64,000 nt of DNA from Actinomycetales bacterium (GCA_016710645.1 JADJVI010000050.1:168741-232740), one strand, 5' to 3'; shown: positions 27,118 to 37,483, numbered from the stretch's first letter. The notes: a model not told the origin generated them from the letters alone. A program made the numbers and translations.

Positions 27118-28173
27118 TCAGGAACGACGAGCCGGCACGAGTTCGCGCACGCCCGGCAGGACCTGCTCGGCGAAGGTGCTCAGGAACCGCTCCTGGTCGT
27201 GGCCGGGGCCGTGCACCACGAGGTGGTTGAAGCCGAGGTCGGTGTAGAACCGCAGCGCCTCGACGACGTCCTCGGGCCGGGACGCGACGATCCAGCGCTT
27301 GGCGACCTGCTCGATCGGCAACTCGTCGGCGGCCCGCTCCATTTCGGCGGGTGAGTGGATTGAGTGCTTCTGCTCGGCGCTGAGCGAGAGCGGGGCCCAG
27401 AAGCGACAGTTCTCCAACGCCCGATCGGGTTCGGGATCCCAGGACAGTTTGATCTCGATCATCCGGTCGATCGCACCGGCATCACGCCCGGCCTTGGCGA
27501 GCCCCTCGTCGACCGCAGGCACGAGCTGGTCGGCATACAACTCCCGGCCCTTGCCCGAGGTGCAGATGAAGCCGTCGGCGACCCGCCCGACATAGCGCGC
27601 CATGACCGGTCCGCCGGCCGCGACGTAGATCGGCACCGGCTGGTCGGGGCGGTCGTAGATCGCGGCGTCCTCGGTGCGGTAGTAGTCACCCGCGAAGGTC
27701 ACCCGGTCCTCGGTCCACAGCCGGCGCATGAGCGTGATCGACTCGCGCAGCCGGGCAAATCGCTCCTTGAACTCGGGCCACTGGCCCTCGGTCACCGACC
27801 CGACGGCGACCTCGTTGAGCGCCTCACCGGTGCCGACCCCGAGCATGATCCGGCCGGGCGCAAGGCAGGCCATCGTCGCGAAGGTCTGCGCCATGACCGC
27901 CGGGTTGTAGCGGAAGGTCGGCGTCAGCACCGAGGTGCCCACCATGACCCGCTCGGTGCGCGCGAGCACCCACGGCATCCACGCGAGCGCGTTCGGCGCG
28001 TGGCCGCCTTGCAGCCGCCACGGCTGGAAGTGGTCGGAGACGGTGACCGAGTCGAGGCCAAGCTCCTCGGCGCGCACGGCATACCGGCCGAGTTCCAGCG
28101 GCGCGAACTGTTCCGCGGACGCCTTGTAGCCGATCCGGAGCGGGGGCGTCTGTGTCGTCTTCGAGTGAGTCAC
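27118..28173 (-). CDS. fgd: F420-dependent glucose-6-phosphate dehydrogenase-like LLM enzyme
   Basis: 351 residues, GTG start after GGAAAGG. The order of motifs matches Fgd of actinobacteria: RIGYKASAEQFAPLELGRYA, VTVSDHFQPWR, ERVMVGTSVLTPTFRYNPAV, GVGTGEALNE and FICTSGKG. The enzyme oxidises glucose-6-phosphate and makes reduced F420 for the other deazaflavin enzymes. Two further F420-type genes and cofC are nearby. The stop of the next gene overlaps its start by four bases. Substrate is inferred; close homologues act on other sugar phosphates or alcohols. Confidence 0.85.
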   Translation of the reverse strand: MTHSKTTQTPPLRIGYKASAEQFAPLELGRYAVRAEELGLDSVTVSDHFQPWRLQGGHAPNALAWMPWVLARTERVMVGTSVLTPTFRYNPAVMAQTFATMACLAPGRIMLGVGTGEALNEVAVGSVTEGQWPEFKERFARLRESITLMRRLWTEDRVTFAGDYYRTEDAAIYDRPDQPVPIYVAAGGPVMARYVGRVADGFICTSGKGRELYADQLVPAVDEGLAKAGRDAGAIDRMIEIKLSWDPEPDRALENCRFWAPLSLSAEQKHSIHSPAEMERAADELPIEQVAKRWIVASRPEDVVEALRFYTDLGFNHLVVHGPGHDQERFLSTFAEQVLPGVRELVPARRS

Positions 28174-29297
28174 GGGGACCTTTCCAGCGCGTATGCCGTG
28201 TCGCCGGCGGAGTGGGTCGCCCCCGCCGTGGCGAGGGCCTCCCTCGCATCATCCGGTACGACGACGGCTGGTGCACTACTGCGCTGTTCGTGCCAGGCCA
28301 GGCCGACCACGGCGGCGAGCAGGATCGCGAACCCCAACCACTGCGATCCGGTCGGCTTGGCGCCGAGGAAGGCGACGCCGACGACGACCGCCGAGAGCGG
28401 GAAGGCGAGTTCGGCGAGGGTGGCGCGGGAGGCCGGGGTGTGGCCGAGGGCGCGGTAGTAGAGAACGAGCGCGAGCAGCCCGGGGATGAGGGCGAGCAGG
28501 ACGATGTTGCCGGCGGCATCCCAGCCGATGGCGAGTGGAGTCTGGGTGACCGTGGCGGTGATCGCGAGGGTGACGAAGCCGATCGAGAAGCGCAGCGAGG
28601 TGAGGTCGGCGAAGGTCAGCTCCGCCCGGGCGGCGCGGCCAAGCACGGTGCCCGCCGCCCAGAGTGACGCCGCGCCGAGGGCGAGCAGAGCCGCCTGAGC
28701 GCTGCTGACGCTCACTGACAGGGGTGAAGCGAAGGCCATCAGCCACGCGCCGACGAGGGCGGGGATGGCAAACCAGGCATAGGTGGCTCGGACTCGCTCG
28801 CGCAGGATGACGGCAGCGAGGGCGACGGCGATGAGGGGTTGCAGCTTCTGCAGGACCTGCGGGGTGATCGGGTCACCGGCGCGGAAGGCCGCGGTGAACA
28901 GGACCGTGGCCAGGGCTGACGAGCCGGCGCCGATGACGAGGACGCTGAGCTGGGTGCGCAGGCTTGCGGCGCGGAGTCGGCGCACGGCCGGGATGAGCCA
29001 CCAGAGCGTGAGCAGCGTGAGGACCAGGTGCTCCCAGAACACCACTGTGAGCGAGGGGTATTGGCGGGAGAGCGGGCCGCGCCAGATCGAGGAGATGCCC
29101 CAGAACGAGGCGGCGAGCGCGACCAGCCAGGTGCGGTCGCCGCCTCGGGAGGGCCGACCTAGACCGGCCGAACCGGCAGCCGGGCCGGGGGCGCCGGGAG
29201 CCGAGCCGGCCGCGGAGGCAGCGGGGGCAGCGCTCCGCGCCGCACGGCATACCTCGTGCGACGCGGAGCCGGAACCTTGCGAGAGGGGAGCGGTCAT
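28170..29297 (-). CDS. EamA/DMT-family membrane transporter
   Basis: 375 residues with ten hydrophobic helices in two halves of five, the EamA duplication. TFADLTSLRFSIGFVTLAIT and ALGHTPASRATLAELAFPLS are typical of the second half. An Ala/Gly/Pro-rich N-terminal cytoplasmic extension of about 55 residues precedes the first span. It likely exports a metabolite. It sits between two F420-dependent genes on the same strand with overlapping or 3-bp junctions, so the three form one operon. Confidence 0.85.
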   Translation of the reverse strand: MTAPLSQGSGSASHEVCRAARSAAPAASAAGSAPGAPGPAAGSAGLGRPSRGGDRTWLVALAASFWGISSIWRGPLSRQYPSLTVVFWEHLVLTLLTLWWLIPAVRRLRAASLRTQLSVLVIGAGSSALATVLFTAAFRAGDPITPQVLQKLQPLIAVALAAVILRERVRATYAWFAIPALVGAWLMAFASPLSVSVSSAQAALLALGAASLWAAGTVLGRAARAELTFADLTSLRFSIGFVTLAITATVTQTPLAIGWDAAGNIVLLALIPGLLALVLYYRALGHTPASRATLAELAFPLSAVVVGVAFLGAKPTGSQWLGFAILLAAVVGLAWHEQRSSAPAVVVPDDAREALATAGATHSAGDTAYALERSP

Positions 29298-29300
29298 GGA

Positions 29301-30287
29301 TCAGGAGGCCTCGACCTTGGGCATGATCTCTTCCTTCAGGCGCTTGAGGTCGTCCATCGTCTTGGAGACCGGCACGTCGGCGAAGGGCGGCCACAGCAGC
29401 GGCATGGTCAGACCGGCCTCCTTGTAGCGCTTGAGCATGTCGGTGATCTGGCCAGCCGTGCCGACCAGGATGTTGGACACCTTGCCGTTGTCGCTCTGGT
29501 CGACCTCGGTGTCGGTGATGGTGAACCAAATCATGCTGCACATGTCGAGGTCGTCGACCGAGCGGCCGAGGGCCTCGAGCTCCCCGGCGATCGCGGTGCG
29601 CCATTCGGTGAGCTCGCGCGGGGTGTCCTGGATGCCGATCCAGCCGGCGAGGTCGTATTTCGCGATCCGATTGGCCGAGCGCTTGGGGTCGCGCAGGCCG
29701 CTGAAGTAGATCGGCGGGTGCGGCTTCTGCACCGGGCGGTGGCCGAAGCCGCTGGCCTCGAAGTCGGCGAACTCGCCGTGGTATTCAAACGTCTCGTTGG
29801 TCCAGATGCCCTTGCAGATCTCGATCGTCTCGCGGACGTGGGCGTGCCGGCGCGGGAAGAGGTGCGTGGCGCTCGCGGCGGCGAACTCCTCGGGCATCCA
29901 GCCGGCACCGATGCCGACGTTGAGGCGCCCGCCGGAAAGCTGGTCGATGGTCGCGCACTCGGCGGCGAAGACGCCCGGCGAGCGGTAGGGGGTGTCGGTG
30001 ATGCTCATGCCGATGCGCAGCTTCTTGGTGCGCGCGGCGAGCCACGGCAGCAGCGGCCAGCCCTGGAACCACTCGCCGCGAGCGGCCACCGGGAGCTGCT
30101 TGGGGAACTCCTTCATCATCCCGAAGGAGTACTGCAGCTCGCCGCGGTCGGAGGCCTCGGGCACGACGACGCGGTCGAGGGTCCACACCGAGTCGAAGTC
30201 GAGTTCCTCGGCCAGGTCGGTGAGGTCGGCGAGCTCTTGCACGGTGACGTGGTTGCGGAAGTTCGGCAGGTAAAGGGCGAGTTTCAT
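29301..30287 (-). CDS. LLM-class F420-dependent oxidoreductase
   Basis: 328 residues, luciferase-like TIM barrel: MKLALYLPNFRNHVTVQELA, FDSVWTLDRVVVPEASDRGE, KLRIGMSITDTPYRSPGVFA and GRLNVGIGAGWMPEEFAA. Those are the cofactor-side strands of F420-using LLM enzymes. The substrate cannot be inferred. It is the first gene of a minus-strand operon with the EamA transporter and the Fgd-like enzyme. Confidence 0.85.
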   Translation of the reverse strand: MKLALYLPNFRNHVTVQELADLTDLAEELDFDSVWTLDRVVVPEASDRGELQYSFGMMKEFPKQLPVAARGEWFQGWPLLPWLAARTKKLRIGMSITDTPYRSPGVFAAECATIDQLSGGRLNVGIGAGWMPEEFAAASATHLFPRRHAHVRETIEICKGIWTNETFEYHGEFADFEASGFGHRPVQKPHPPIYFSGLRDPKRSANRIAKYDLAGWIGIQDTPRELTEWRTAIAGELEALGRSVDDLDMCSMIWFTITDTEVDQSDNGKVSNILVGTAGQITDMLKRYKEAGLTMPLLWPPFADVPVSKTMDDLKRLKEEIMPKVEAS

Positions 30288-30560
30288 GCGGGCGTCTCCT
30301 TCGCGAGGTCCGGCTTTGGGGTGTGGATCGGTCTGCTGTGGCGGTCACTCCCAGGGTCAGTGCCCGGTCGCGTGCGGACAATGGGTCGGGTCCTCATGGT
30401 TTCCTCAACGCTGCGCCGCTCGAGTCAGCAAACGGCTCCGGTATGCCGTGCAGCCGCCGAGTTTGATGTGTTTTCGCTCGACTTGTCGGCTTGGAAAATC
30501 TGTTGCCACTTAGGACTCTTTTGGCTTGTGTTCGTATCTGTGTTCGAGTAACATGAAGGG
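30288..30560. other. Divergent promoter spacer
   Basis: Separates the minus-strand F420 operon from the plus-strand HNH gene. The 90 bp nearest the HNH start are AT-rich, and TGTGTTCG occurs twice in direct orientation just before it. One decamer copy lies at 30439. Confidence 0.4.
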
Positions 30561-32205
30561 GTGACGATCACTCACCTCGACCCAGCGCCTGCCGGCGGTA
30601 TGCCGTCCGGTGGGCTGCCTGTTGGGGCGGGGGTGCAGCCTGCGGTGGTGGGGGTGGCGACCTCGCTGGTGCATGCGGCGTTCGACCGGATCCTGGCCCA
30701 GGTGTCTGCTCTTGAGGCTGGCGTGCTGATCTCGTCGGCGGATGTTCAGGAGGCCGACCGGGTGGCGCGGCGGGCTGAGGCGGTGCGGTTGGCTCTGGTT
30801 GCTGCCGCCGATCGGCAGCAGGTGCATCGGCAGTGGGGTCATTCGTCGACGTCGGCGTGGATGGCAGCGGCGACCCGCTCGGGTGGTGCCGCGGCTCAGC
30901 AGGAGGTGGTCCTGGCGACCGCTTTGGCGGGTGGGTTGGACCGCACGCGGGAGGCGTTCGAGTCTGGCCGGGTGTCGAAGCGGAACGCGGGGATCATTGT
31001 CAAGGCGATGGACAAGCTGCCCGAGGGTGTGACGCTGGCCGACCGGGAGCGGGTCGAGTCGGCGCTGGTGCGTGACGCCGCGCACATGAACCCGGGCTTG
31101 CTGGATCGGGCCGCGAAGGTCGCCCTGGCAGCTGCGGAGAAGACCGCGGCCGAAGTCGCTGATCATCTTGAGGCTCAACTGTTGGATGAGGAGCGTCGGG
31201 CCTATCGGTTGGCGACGGTCACCATGCACGACCTGGGTGATGGCACGACAAAGTTGGCGGCGACCTTGCCGACCCCAGCAGCGAAGGCGTTGGGCAAGGT
31301 GCTGCAGACGATGACCGCACCCCGACGTGACCACCTCCGCAAAGCTGCCGAAGCCGCGTTGGCGGACGGGCAAACCCCGGCCGGGTGTCTGGATGACGGC
31401 TCCGTGGCCGCTGACTTGTTGAGCGCCACCGGCACCCACGAACACTCGTCCTTCGGCGCCGGCGCTGGTGCGACGAACGGCGCGAAGGGGCGCATGGCGA
31501 CCGGCGGCCGGGCGCCATACGGCACCGGCGCGATGGCGGCCAGCGGCGCCCACGGTCGTCCGGTCGAGGGTCGGAATGCTGACTGGGCCGACATTGATTG
31601 GGCGCACCGTCGTGGCCGGGCGTTGACCGAGTTGATCGAACACCTGGACACCGAGAAGCTGACCGGGAAGGTCGCCTCCACCGTCATCATCACGATGACC
31701 GCCGAGCAAGTGATGGGCGCCGCGAAAGCCGCCCAACTCCAGCAGACCATCCTGGACGCGACCGGCGCGCTGATCGACATGGCCCCGAGCGCCGGGGCAG
31801 CGACCACCGACACCGGACAGTTGATCTCCGCGAGTGCCGCGAGGCGGATCGCCTGTAACGCGGGGATCTTGCCGGTGGTGTTGGGGTGGACCCGGACATG
31901 TCCTCGATGTCGGCAGACAAGAACGGTTCTTCACCGAGCACCAACGCACCGCGCTCGCGACCATCTACGAGACGTGTGCCGCGGCAGACTGCGACCGACC
32001 GTACGCGTGGTCCGAGCTGCATCACGAAGACCCCTGGTCCAAAGGCGGATTGACCGACCTCGACCGAGCTGTGCCGCTGTGCGGCTACCACCACCGGAAG
32101 ATGCACGACCCGGCATACCGGCACCAGATCACCCGAGAGGCGCACTCACACGGGAACGCGCGCGGGACGAAGACCGTCCACTTCCAGTGGCGAGCTTTCG
32201 GCTAG
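30561..32205 (+). pseudogene. DUF222-HNH endonuclease (13E12 family), one-base frame break
   Basis: GTG start at 30561. The DUF222 part covers about 430 codons (DRILAQVSALEAGVLISSAD, AAATRSGGAAAQQEVVLATA) with an inserted Ala/Gly-rich stretch. After VVLGW the frame becomes arginine-rich, while the next frame continues with VGRQERFFTEHQRTALATIY, CAAADCDRPYAWSELHHEDP and GLTDLDRAVPLCGYHHRKMH, a complete HNH site (H-H, D, H) with paired cysteines. The break is a run of four G at 31883-31886 with one base too many. With it fixed the protein would be a normal member of this multi-copy actinobacterial family of about 548 residues. Confidence 0.85.
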
Positions 32206-32285
32206 GCAGATCGTGCGCGCTTACGCACGGTGTGCCTAGCGGCGCAGTCCAGCCGGCACGGCATACCTCGTCACCCGCAGCGAGG

Positions 32286-33845
32286 CTAAGGGCGGTCAGG
32301 AGAGTCCGAGAACTGTTGGCGGAGTTCCCGTTTGAGCACCTTGCCGTAGTTGTTGGTCGGCAAGGAAGGCACGAAGCGGTACTCCTTGGGCCGCTTGAAC
32401 CGCGCGATCCGGGCCAGGCACGTGGCGTCGAGATCAGCCTCTGACGGCGCCTCATCCCGCGGCACGACGAACGCCACCACCGACTCGCCCCACTCGGGGT
32501 CCGGCCGCCCGACGACCGCGACGGCCTGCACTCCGGGGTGGGTCATCAGCGCTTCCTCGACCTCGCGCGGATAGATGTTCATCCCGCCGCTGATGATGAG
32601 GTCCTTGGAGCGGTCGTGCAGCGTGAGATAGCCGGCGGCATCGAAGCTCCCGACGTCGCCGGTGTGCAGCCAGCCGCCGCGCAGCGTCTCCTCGGTCGCC
32701 TCCGGTTGGCGCCAATAGCCGGCCATGACGACCGGCCCGCGCACGAGGATCTCGCCCGGTTCGCCCGCCGGCAGGTCACCGCCATCAGCGCCGACGACCC
32801 GCACCTCGACATCGGTCCGCGGCGTGCCGACACTCTGCAGGCGCACTCGCCAGTCGGGATGCTCGCGGTCGGCGTGATCGGCCAGCGAGAGCGCAGTGAT
32901 CGTCATCGGGGTCTCGCCCTGCCCATAGATCTGCGCGAGCCGAGGGCCGAAGACGCCCAGGGCGTGTTCGAGGTCGGGCAGATACATCGGCGCCCCGCCG
33001 TAGATGATCGTCTTGAGCCCCGCCATCCCATCAACCCCGGCCCCGGCGAGAGCGGGATCGAGCGAGAGCCGGCGCACCATGATCGGCGCGGCGAAGAACG
33101 ACATCCCCGGCCACCGCGCCAGCAGATCAAGCAACTCGGCACCGTCGAGCGCCCCGGAGCGCGGGAAGACACTCACGGCCCCCTTCGCGACGTGCGGCAG
33201 CCCGTAGAGCCCGGACCCATGCGAGAGCGGCGCGGCATGCAAGACCGAGTCGTATGCCGTGACCGGCCCGATATCGGCGAAGTAGCTCAGCGATGCCATC
33301 AGCAGGTTGCCGTGGGTGAGCGTCGCGCCCTTGGGCCGGCCGGTCGTGCCGCTGGTGTAGAACAGCCATGCCGGGTCGGCGGAGTCCCGCGGAGTCGCCG
33401 TCAGCACGTCCGGAGTCGGTTCGACAGCGCAGAGCTCATCCCAGTCAGCGCCCGGAGCGACGACCACTTCCTGCACGCCGGCCACGACATCGACCAGCGG
33501 CGCCACCGTCTCGGCGTGCTCCGCGTCGGTGATGACGAGCGACGTGCCGCTGTGGTCGAGGATGTAGGCGATCTCCTCGCGATGCAGCCGGGCGTTGACC
33601 GGGACGGCGACCAGGCCGGCATACCAAATGGCGAATTGCGCCTCGAGGTACTCCGGGCAGTTGCTCATGACGATGGCCACCCGGTCTCCCGGCGCCAGCC
33701 CCCACTGTGAGCGCAGTCCCGCCGCGAGTCGCGACACCCGACCGGCGAACTCCCCCCACGTCGCGGTCACGGTGTCGCCGACGGCGTGGGCGGGGCGGTC
33801 CGGCAGTCGCTTGGCGTTGCGCTCGACCCAGGTCGCGATGTTCAT
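32286..33845 (-). CDS. Acyl-CoA ligase (AMP-forming, ANL superfamily)
   Basis: 519 residues. FYTSGTTGRPKGATLTHGNL is the phosphate loop and core 1, IYGQGETPM the acyl-adenylate motif, WLHTGDVGSFDAAGYLTLHD the hinge-side motif, and KDLIISGGMNIYPREVEEAL the A8 hinge. A C-terminal lysine motif TNNYGKVLKRELR supplies the catalytic Lys. It activates a carboxylic acid, probably fatty or aromatic, to the CoA thioester. The next gene upstream, cofC, is on the same strand but 95 bp away, so cotranscription is possible. Confidence 0.9.
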   Translation of the reverse strand: MNIATWVERNAKRLPDRPAHAVGDTVTATWGEFAGRVSRLAAGLRSQWGLAPGDRVAIVMSNCPEYLEAQFAIWYAGLVAVPVNARLHREEIAYILDHSGTSLVITDAEHAETVAPLVDVVAGVQEVVVAPGADWDELCAVEPTPDVLTATPRDSADPAWLFYTSGTTGRPKGATLTHGNLLMASLSYFADIGPVTAYDSVLHAAPLSHGSGLYGLPHVAKGAVSVFPRSGALDGAELLDLLARWPGMSFFAAPIMVRRLSLDPALAGAGVDGMAGLKTIIYGGAPMYLPDLEHALGVFGPRLAQIYGQGETPMTITALSLADHADREHPDWRVRLQSVGTPRTDVEVRVVGADGGDLPAGEPGEILVRGPVVMAGYWRQPEATEETLRGGWLHTGDVGSFDAAGYLTLHDRSKDLIISGGMNIYPREVEEALMTHPGVQAVAVVGRPDPEWGESVVAFVVPRDEAPSEADLDATCLARIARFKRPKEYRFVPSLPTNNYGKVLKRELRQQFSDSPDRP

Positions 33846-33940
33846 GACGCCTAACGTCCGGGCCAGCCCCCACCCGCGTCAAGCACTCGGCGCCAGCGTT
33901 GAGCGGACCTTGAGCAAACCGGCGACCTGCCCGCAGCCCG

Positions 33941-34699
33941 TCAGCCGGCGGCGGACAGCACGCCGTTGCGCAGCACCGCCGCGGTCGCCGGGCCGAGTCC
34001 CAGCGCGGCGGCGTCCCGCAGGTCGGCGACGGTGTCGACGTCGTGGCGTGCGCGGACGGGAGGCGACGGGACGGCATACAGGCCCAAGCCGGTATGCCGT
34101 GCGGCCGACCCCGCGCCGTAGCCGGTGACGACCGGCTCGCCCGGCGCAAAGATCGCGATCGTGGTGCCGGTGCCCGATCGGTCGGGGACGAAGGCGGCTC
34201 GGTGACCGGCGGCCTGGCGCAGCACCTCGCTGACGTCGGCGGGGCGCAGGCAGGGCAGGTCGGCGGGGGTGACCAGGACGCCCGCGGTGGGGTGGTGGCG
34301 GGCGACGCGAGCGACGGCTTCGGCAATGGCGGCGTCGAGGGTCTCGGTGTGGTCGGGCACGACGTGCGCGCCCAGGCTGGTCGCGAGCGTGGCGATGTCG
34401 GGGTCGGCGGTGATGACGACGACGGCCGAGACCTGGGGGCAGTCGAGGAGCGCGGCAAGGGTGTCGGTGGCGAAGGCGAGGGCGAGTTCGCGGCGATCGG
34501 GTTGCGGGAGGGCGAGGCGGGATTTGGCCAGGTCGAGGGCTTTCACCGGCACGACGGCGGTGACCTGCGGCGGGGCGGCGGGGACGGCATTCCCGCTGGT
34601 GGGCAGGGGCGTCGGCGCGGTGGGCGAGGAGGTTGTGGGAGGCCGCGGTGCCGTCGCGCGGGTCGTGTCCGGCGGTGGGGTCGCGCCTGGGGTGCTCAC
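33941..34699 (-). CDS. cofC: 2-phospho-L-lactate/PEP guanylyltransferase of F420 synthesis
   Basis: 252 residues. After a Pro/Thr-rich extension of about 45 residues come VVPVKALDLAKSRLALPQPD (nucleotide-binding KxxxxxKSRL motif), VVVITADPDIATLATSLGAH, VLVTPADLPCLRPADVSEVL (metal-binding DLP) and FVPDRSGTGTTIAIFAP. This is the CofC/FbiD family, which makes the GDP/GPP-linked lactyl precursor of coenzyme F420. The GTG start overlaps the stop of the histidine kinase (GTGA), so it is translated from the regulator operon. This is an unusual placement. Confidence 0.88.
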   Translation of the reverse strand: MSTPGATPPPDTTRATAPRPPTTSSPTAPTPLPTSGNAVPAAPPQVTAVVPVKALDLAKSRLALPQPDRRELALAFATDTLAALLDCPQVSAVVVITADPDIATLATSLGAHVVPDHTETLDAAIAEAVARVARHHPTAGVLVTPADLPCLRPADVSEVLRQAAGHRAAFVPDRSGTGTTIAIFAPGEPVVTGYGAGSAARHTGLGLYAVPSPPVRARHDVDTVADLRDAAALGLGPATAAVLRNGVLSAAG

Positions 34700-36614
34700 G
34701 CGAGACCTCCGAGGGTCGGGCGAGGCAGGCGCAGCACCATCGAGGTGCCGGCCGGCGAGGTCGCGCCGACGGTGAGTTCGCCGCCCATGGCCGCCGTGAG
34801 CCCATGCGCGAGGCTGAGGCCGAGGCCGACGTTGTCGTCGGCGTGTGCATCGGCCCGACCGTCTCGGCTGGACTCGGGAGCTCGATCGGGCGCTTGCTCA
34901 GGCGCTTGCTCGGATGCTCGCTCGGACGGCGTGTGCCGCGCGTAGGCCGTGAAGATGACCGGCAGCACTTCGGGCGGGATGCCCGGGCCTTCGTCGTCGA
35001 CCGAGAGCACGGCATACCCGGGGTCGTCGCTGGGGTGCGAGCGCACGACGACCCGGCCGCCACCGTGCCGAATCGCGTTGCCTACCAGGTTGATCAGCAC
35101 TTGGCGCAGCCGACGACGGTCGGCCAGGACGACCTCAGGGTGGGCGTCGTCGACGAGGTCGACGGCACGGCGATGCGCGGTGGTCGAGAGAATGCCGAGG
35201 ACCTCGGCGACGAGGTCGGTCAGGGTGAGCGGCGCGAGCGAGAGGGGCAGCGCGCCGGCTTCCAGGCGGCTGAGGTCGAGCACGTCGGTGAGCAGCGCCA
35301 TGACGTGGCCGGCCGCGGCGTCGATGTGGCCGAGCGCCTGCGCGCGGCGCGACGGGTCGAGCTCCATGGTGCCGAGCAGCTCGGCGAACCCGACGATCGC
35401 TTGGATGGGCGTGCGCACTTCGTGGCTCAACGTCGCGAGCAGGTCGGACTTGGCTCGCGAGTGCATTCGGCTGTGCGGCGCCGGGTTTCGGCTTGCAGCC
35501 GGGCGCGGCGGTGGCGTTCGGCAGCGCGTCGCTCGGTGAGGTCGAGGACGTTGACGAGAAGCTGCGCCGGTATGCCGTGCCGCGTCCGCAGTCGCGACAC
35601 GGTCACCTCGACCTCGACTCCGGTCAGTGGTGCGGTGCCTGGCCGAGTCGGCTGAGTTGCCTGAGTTGTGCGAGTTGCCTGAGCCGCGCGAGTTGCCTGA
35701 GCCGCGCGAGTTGCCCGAGCTGGCGGCGTGCGGTGCAAGCGGCCCTCGAAGACGACGACAGCGTCCTCATCGGTGCTCAGCGGGTGAAGGTGCTCGTCCA
35801 AGGTGCTCGTCGTCGGTGTGACGAGGTCGGCGAGATCCAGCCCGACCAGCGAGCCGCCCCGCAGCGCCCCACGTCGGCCGGCCAGCCGCTCCAGCGCTGG
35901 GTTGCACGTGCTGATCGTGCGGTCGGCGGCGAGGATCGCCATGCCCAGTGAGTTGCCGTCGAAGGACCGGCGGAACCGTTCCTCGCTGTCGACCAGCGCC
36001 CCGACCAGGCCGGCGTGATCGATCGCGACCGCGGCCAGGTGGGTGAACCGCCCGACGAGAAACTCCTCCCGCGCGGTCGGGTGGTGCGGGGTCGGGTGGT
36101 AGACCGCGAAGGTGCCGACCGGCATACCGTCGCGGCCGTGGATCGGGGAGGACCAGCAGCTGAGCAGCCCGGCCGCCTGCGCGAGGTGGCGGAAGGCGAC
36201 CCAGCGCGGGTCGGTGCGCACGTCGACCGCGACGACCGGGGTGTTGAGCGCGGCAGCGGTGCCGCACGAGCCTGCGCCGTCGCCGATGCGCATGCCTTCG
36301 ATCCCGGCAATGTAGGTCGCCGGCAGGGTCGGCGCGGCGCCGTGGTGGAGAGTGCCGTGCGCGCGGTCGAGCAGAAGGACAGAGCAGCGGGCGCCGGGCA
36401 TGAGGCGTTCGAGGGCGGCCAGCAGCCGGGTGAGCACGTCGGGCAGCGGGGTGGCGCGGGCGATGAGTTCGAGGACTTCGACCTGCTGGTCGAGCATCTC
36501 GCGGGTGTCCTCGACCGGTATGCCGTGCGGCAAGTCCGCCGGTATGCCGTGCGGCAAGTCGGCGTGGGCGCGCTGGGCGTGCTGGGCGCGCTGGGCGGGC
36601 TGCGCGGGGGTCAT
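34696..36614 (-). pseudogene. GAF-PAS sensor histidine kinase, one-base frame break
   Basis: ATG 36614 overlaps the response-regulator stop. The first frame gives a GAF domain (residues about 45-210; GARCSVLLLDRAHGTLHHGA, PVVAVDVRTDPRWVAFR) and a PAS domain (GALVDSEERFRRSFDGNSLG) with an unusual Arg/Ala/Thr repeat linker. Near 35468 one base is missing and the kinase continues in the next frame: HSRAKSDLLATLSHEVRTPI (HisKA with the phospho-His), LINLVGNAIRHGGG (N box), DEGPGIPPEVLP (G1) and VGLGLSLAHGLTAAMGGEL (G2). Adding one base restores a complete soluble hybrid kinase. Confidence 0.85.
36515..36560. repeat. 22-bp direct repeat containing the decamer
   Basis: Two identical 22-bp units (36515-36536 and 36539-36560), each with GGTATGCCGTGC, encode a doubled DLPHGIP peptide in the kinase N-terminus. 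Confidence 0.8.
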
Positions 36615-37348
36615 CCGCGGTCGCTCAGTTGATAGCCCGCGCCGCGCACGGTGAGCAGCAGGCGGGGGCGGACCGAATCCCTTTCGAGCTTGAGCCGCAG
36701 CCGGTGGATGTGCTCGGTGACGGTGGCCTCGCCGAGCCATTCGGCGGAGGAGTTCCAGACCCGGTCGAGCAGTTGGGGGCGACTGAAGACCTGGCGCGGG
36801 TGCGTCGCAAGGAAGGCGATGAGGTCGAATTCCTTGGGCGTGAGGTCGATGTCGACGCCGTCCAGCTGGACCAGGCGACTGGCCAATTCGATTCGCAGCG
36901 AACCGATTTCGATCACTTCACCGGACAGCTCCGGGGTCGAGCGCCTGAGGACGGACCGCACCCGGGCGGCGAGCTCGCCTGGTGAGAACGGCTTGATCAG
37001 GTAGTCATCCGCGCCGAGATCGAGCCCCACGATCCGGTCGGACTCACCGCTGCGACCGGACAGCACGATGACCGGCAGATCGGTGCGCCCGGTCTGGCCG
37101 GCCCGCACGTGGCGCAGGATGTCGAGCCCGCTCATCCCCGGCATTGACAGATCGAGCACGACGAGTGCGGGCGCGTCCTGCCGCAGCCGCCGCAGCGCCG
37201 ACGGCCCGTCATGCGCCTCGATGACCCGGAAGCCCGCGTCGTCCAGCTGCCAGCGCACGACCGTGCGGATCGCCTCGTCGTCGTCGACGACGAGCACGAG
37301 CGGCGCCTTCGCGTCCTGCGCGCGATCGGGCTGAGCTGGGGTCACCAT
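36611..37348 (-). CDS. OmpR-family response regulator
   Basis: 245 residues from ATG 37348. The receiver is LVLVVDDDEAIRTVVRWQLD with acidic pocket, phospho-Asp in LVVLDLSMPG, conserved Ser/Thr in VIVLSGRSGESD and Lys in DDYLIKPFSPGEL. The C-terminal winged helix has LTPKEFDLIAFLATHPRQVF and VTEHIHRLRLKLE. It forms a standard operon with the kinase (ATGA overlap) and then cofC. An upstream in-frame extension over the palindrome array is rejected. Confidence 0.92.
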   Translation of the reverse strand: MVTPAQPDRAQDAKAPLVLVVDDDEAIRTVVRWQLDDAGFRVIEAHDGPSALRRLRQDAPALVVLDLSMPGMSGLDILRHVRAGQTGRTDLPVIVLSGRSGESDRIVGLDLGADDYLIKPFSPGELAARVRSVLRRSTPELSGEVIEIGSLRIELASRLVQLDGVDIDLTPKEFDLIAFLATHPRQVFSRPQLLDRVWNSSAEWLGEATVTEHIHRLRLKLERDSVRPRLLLTVRGAGYQLSDRG

Positions 37349-37483
37349 CGATGGGTACCACACCCAGCGCGGCCCCGTCACGCGTGGAGAGGCCCCGTTG
37401 AGCGTGCGGTGATAATCGTGGTGACAGGAGCCCCGGTATGCCGTGCCCCTCACCTCCACGCAACGGCCACGAACTCCGCTGAC

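Noticed and set aside
30515..30560. SOS (LexA) box before the HNH gene
   Set aside because: The TGTGTTCG copies are direct, not inverted, so the TCGAAC-N4-GTTCGA pattern is not met.
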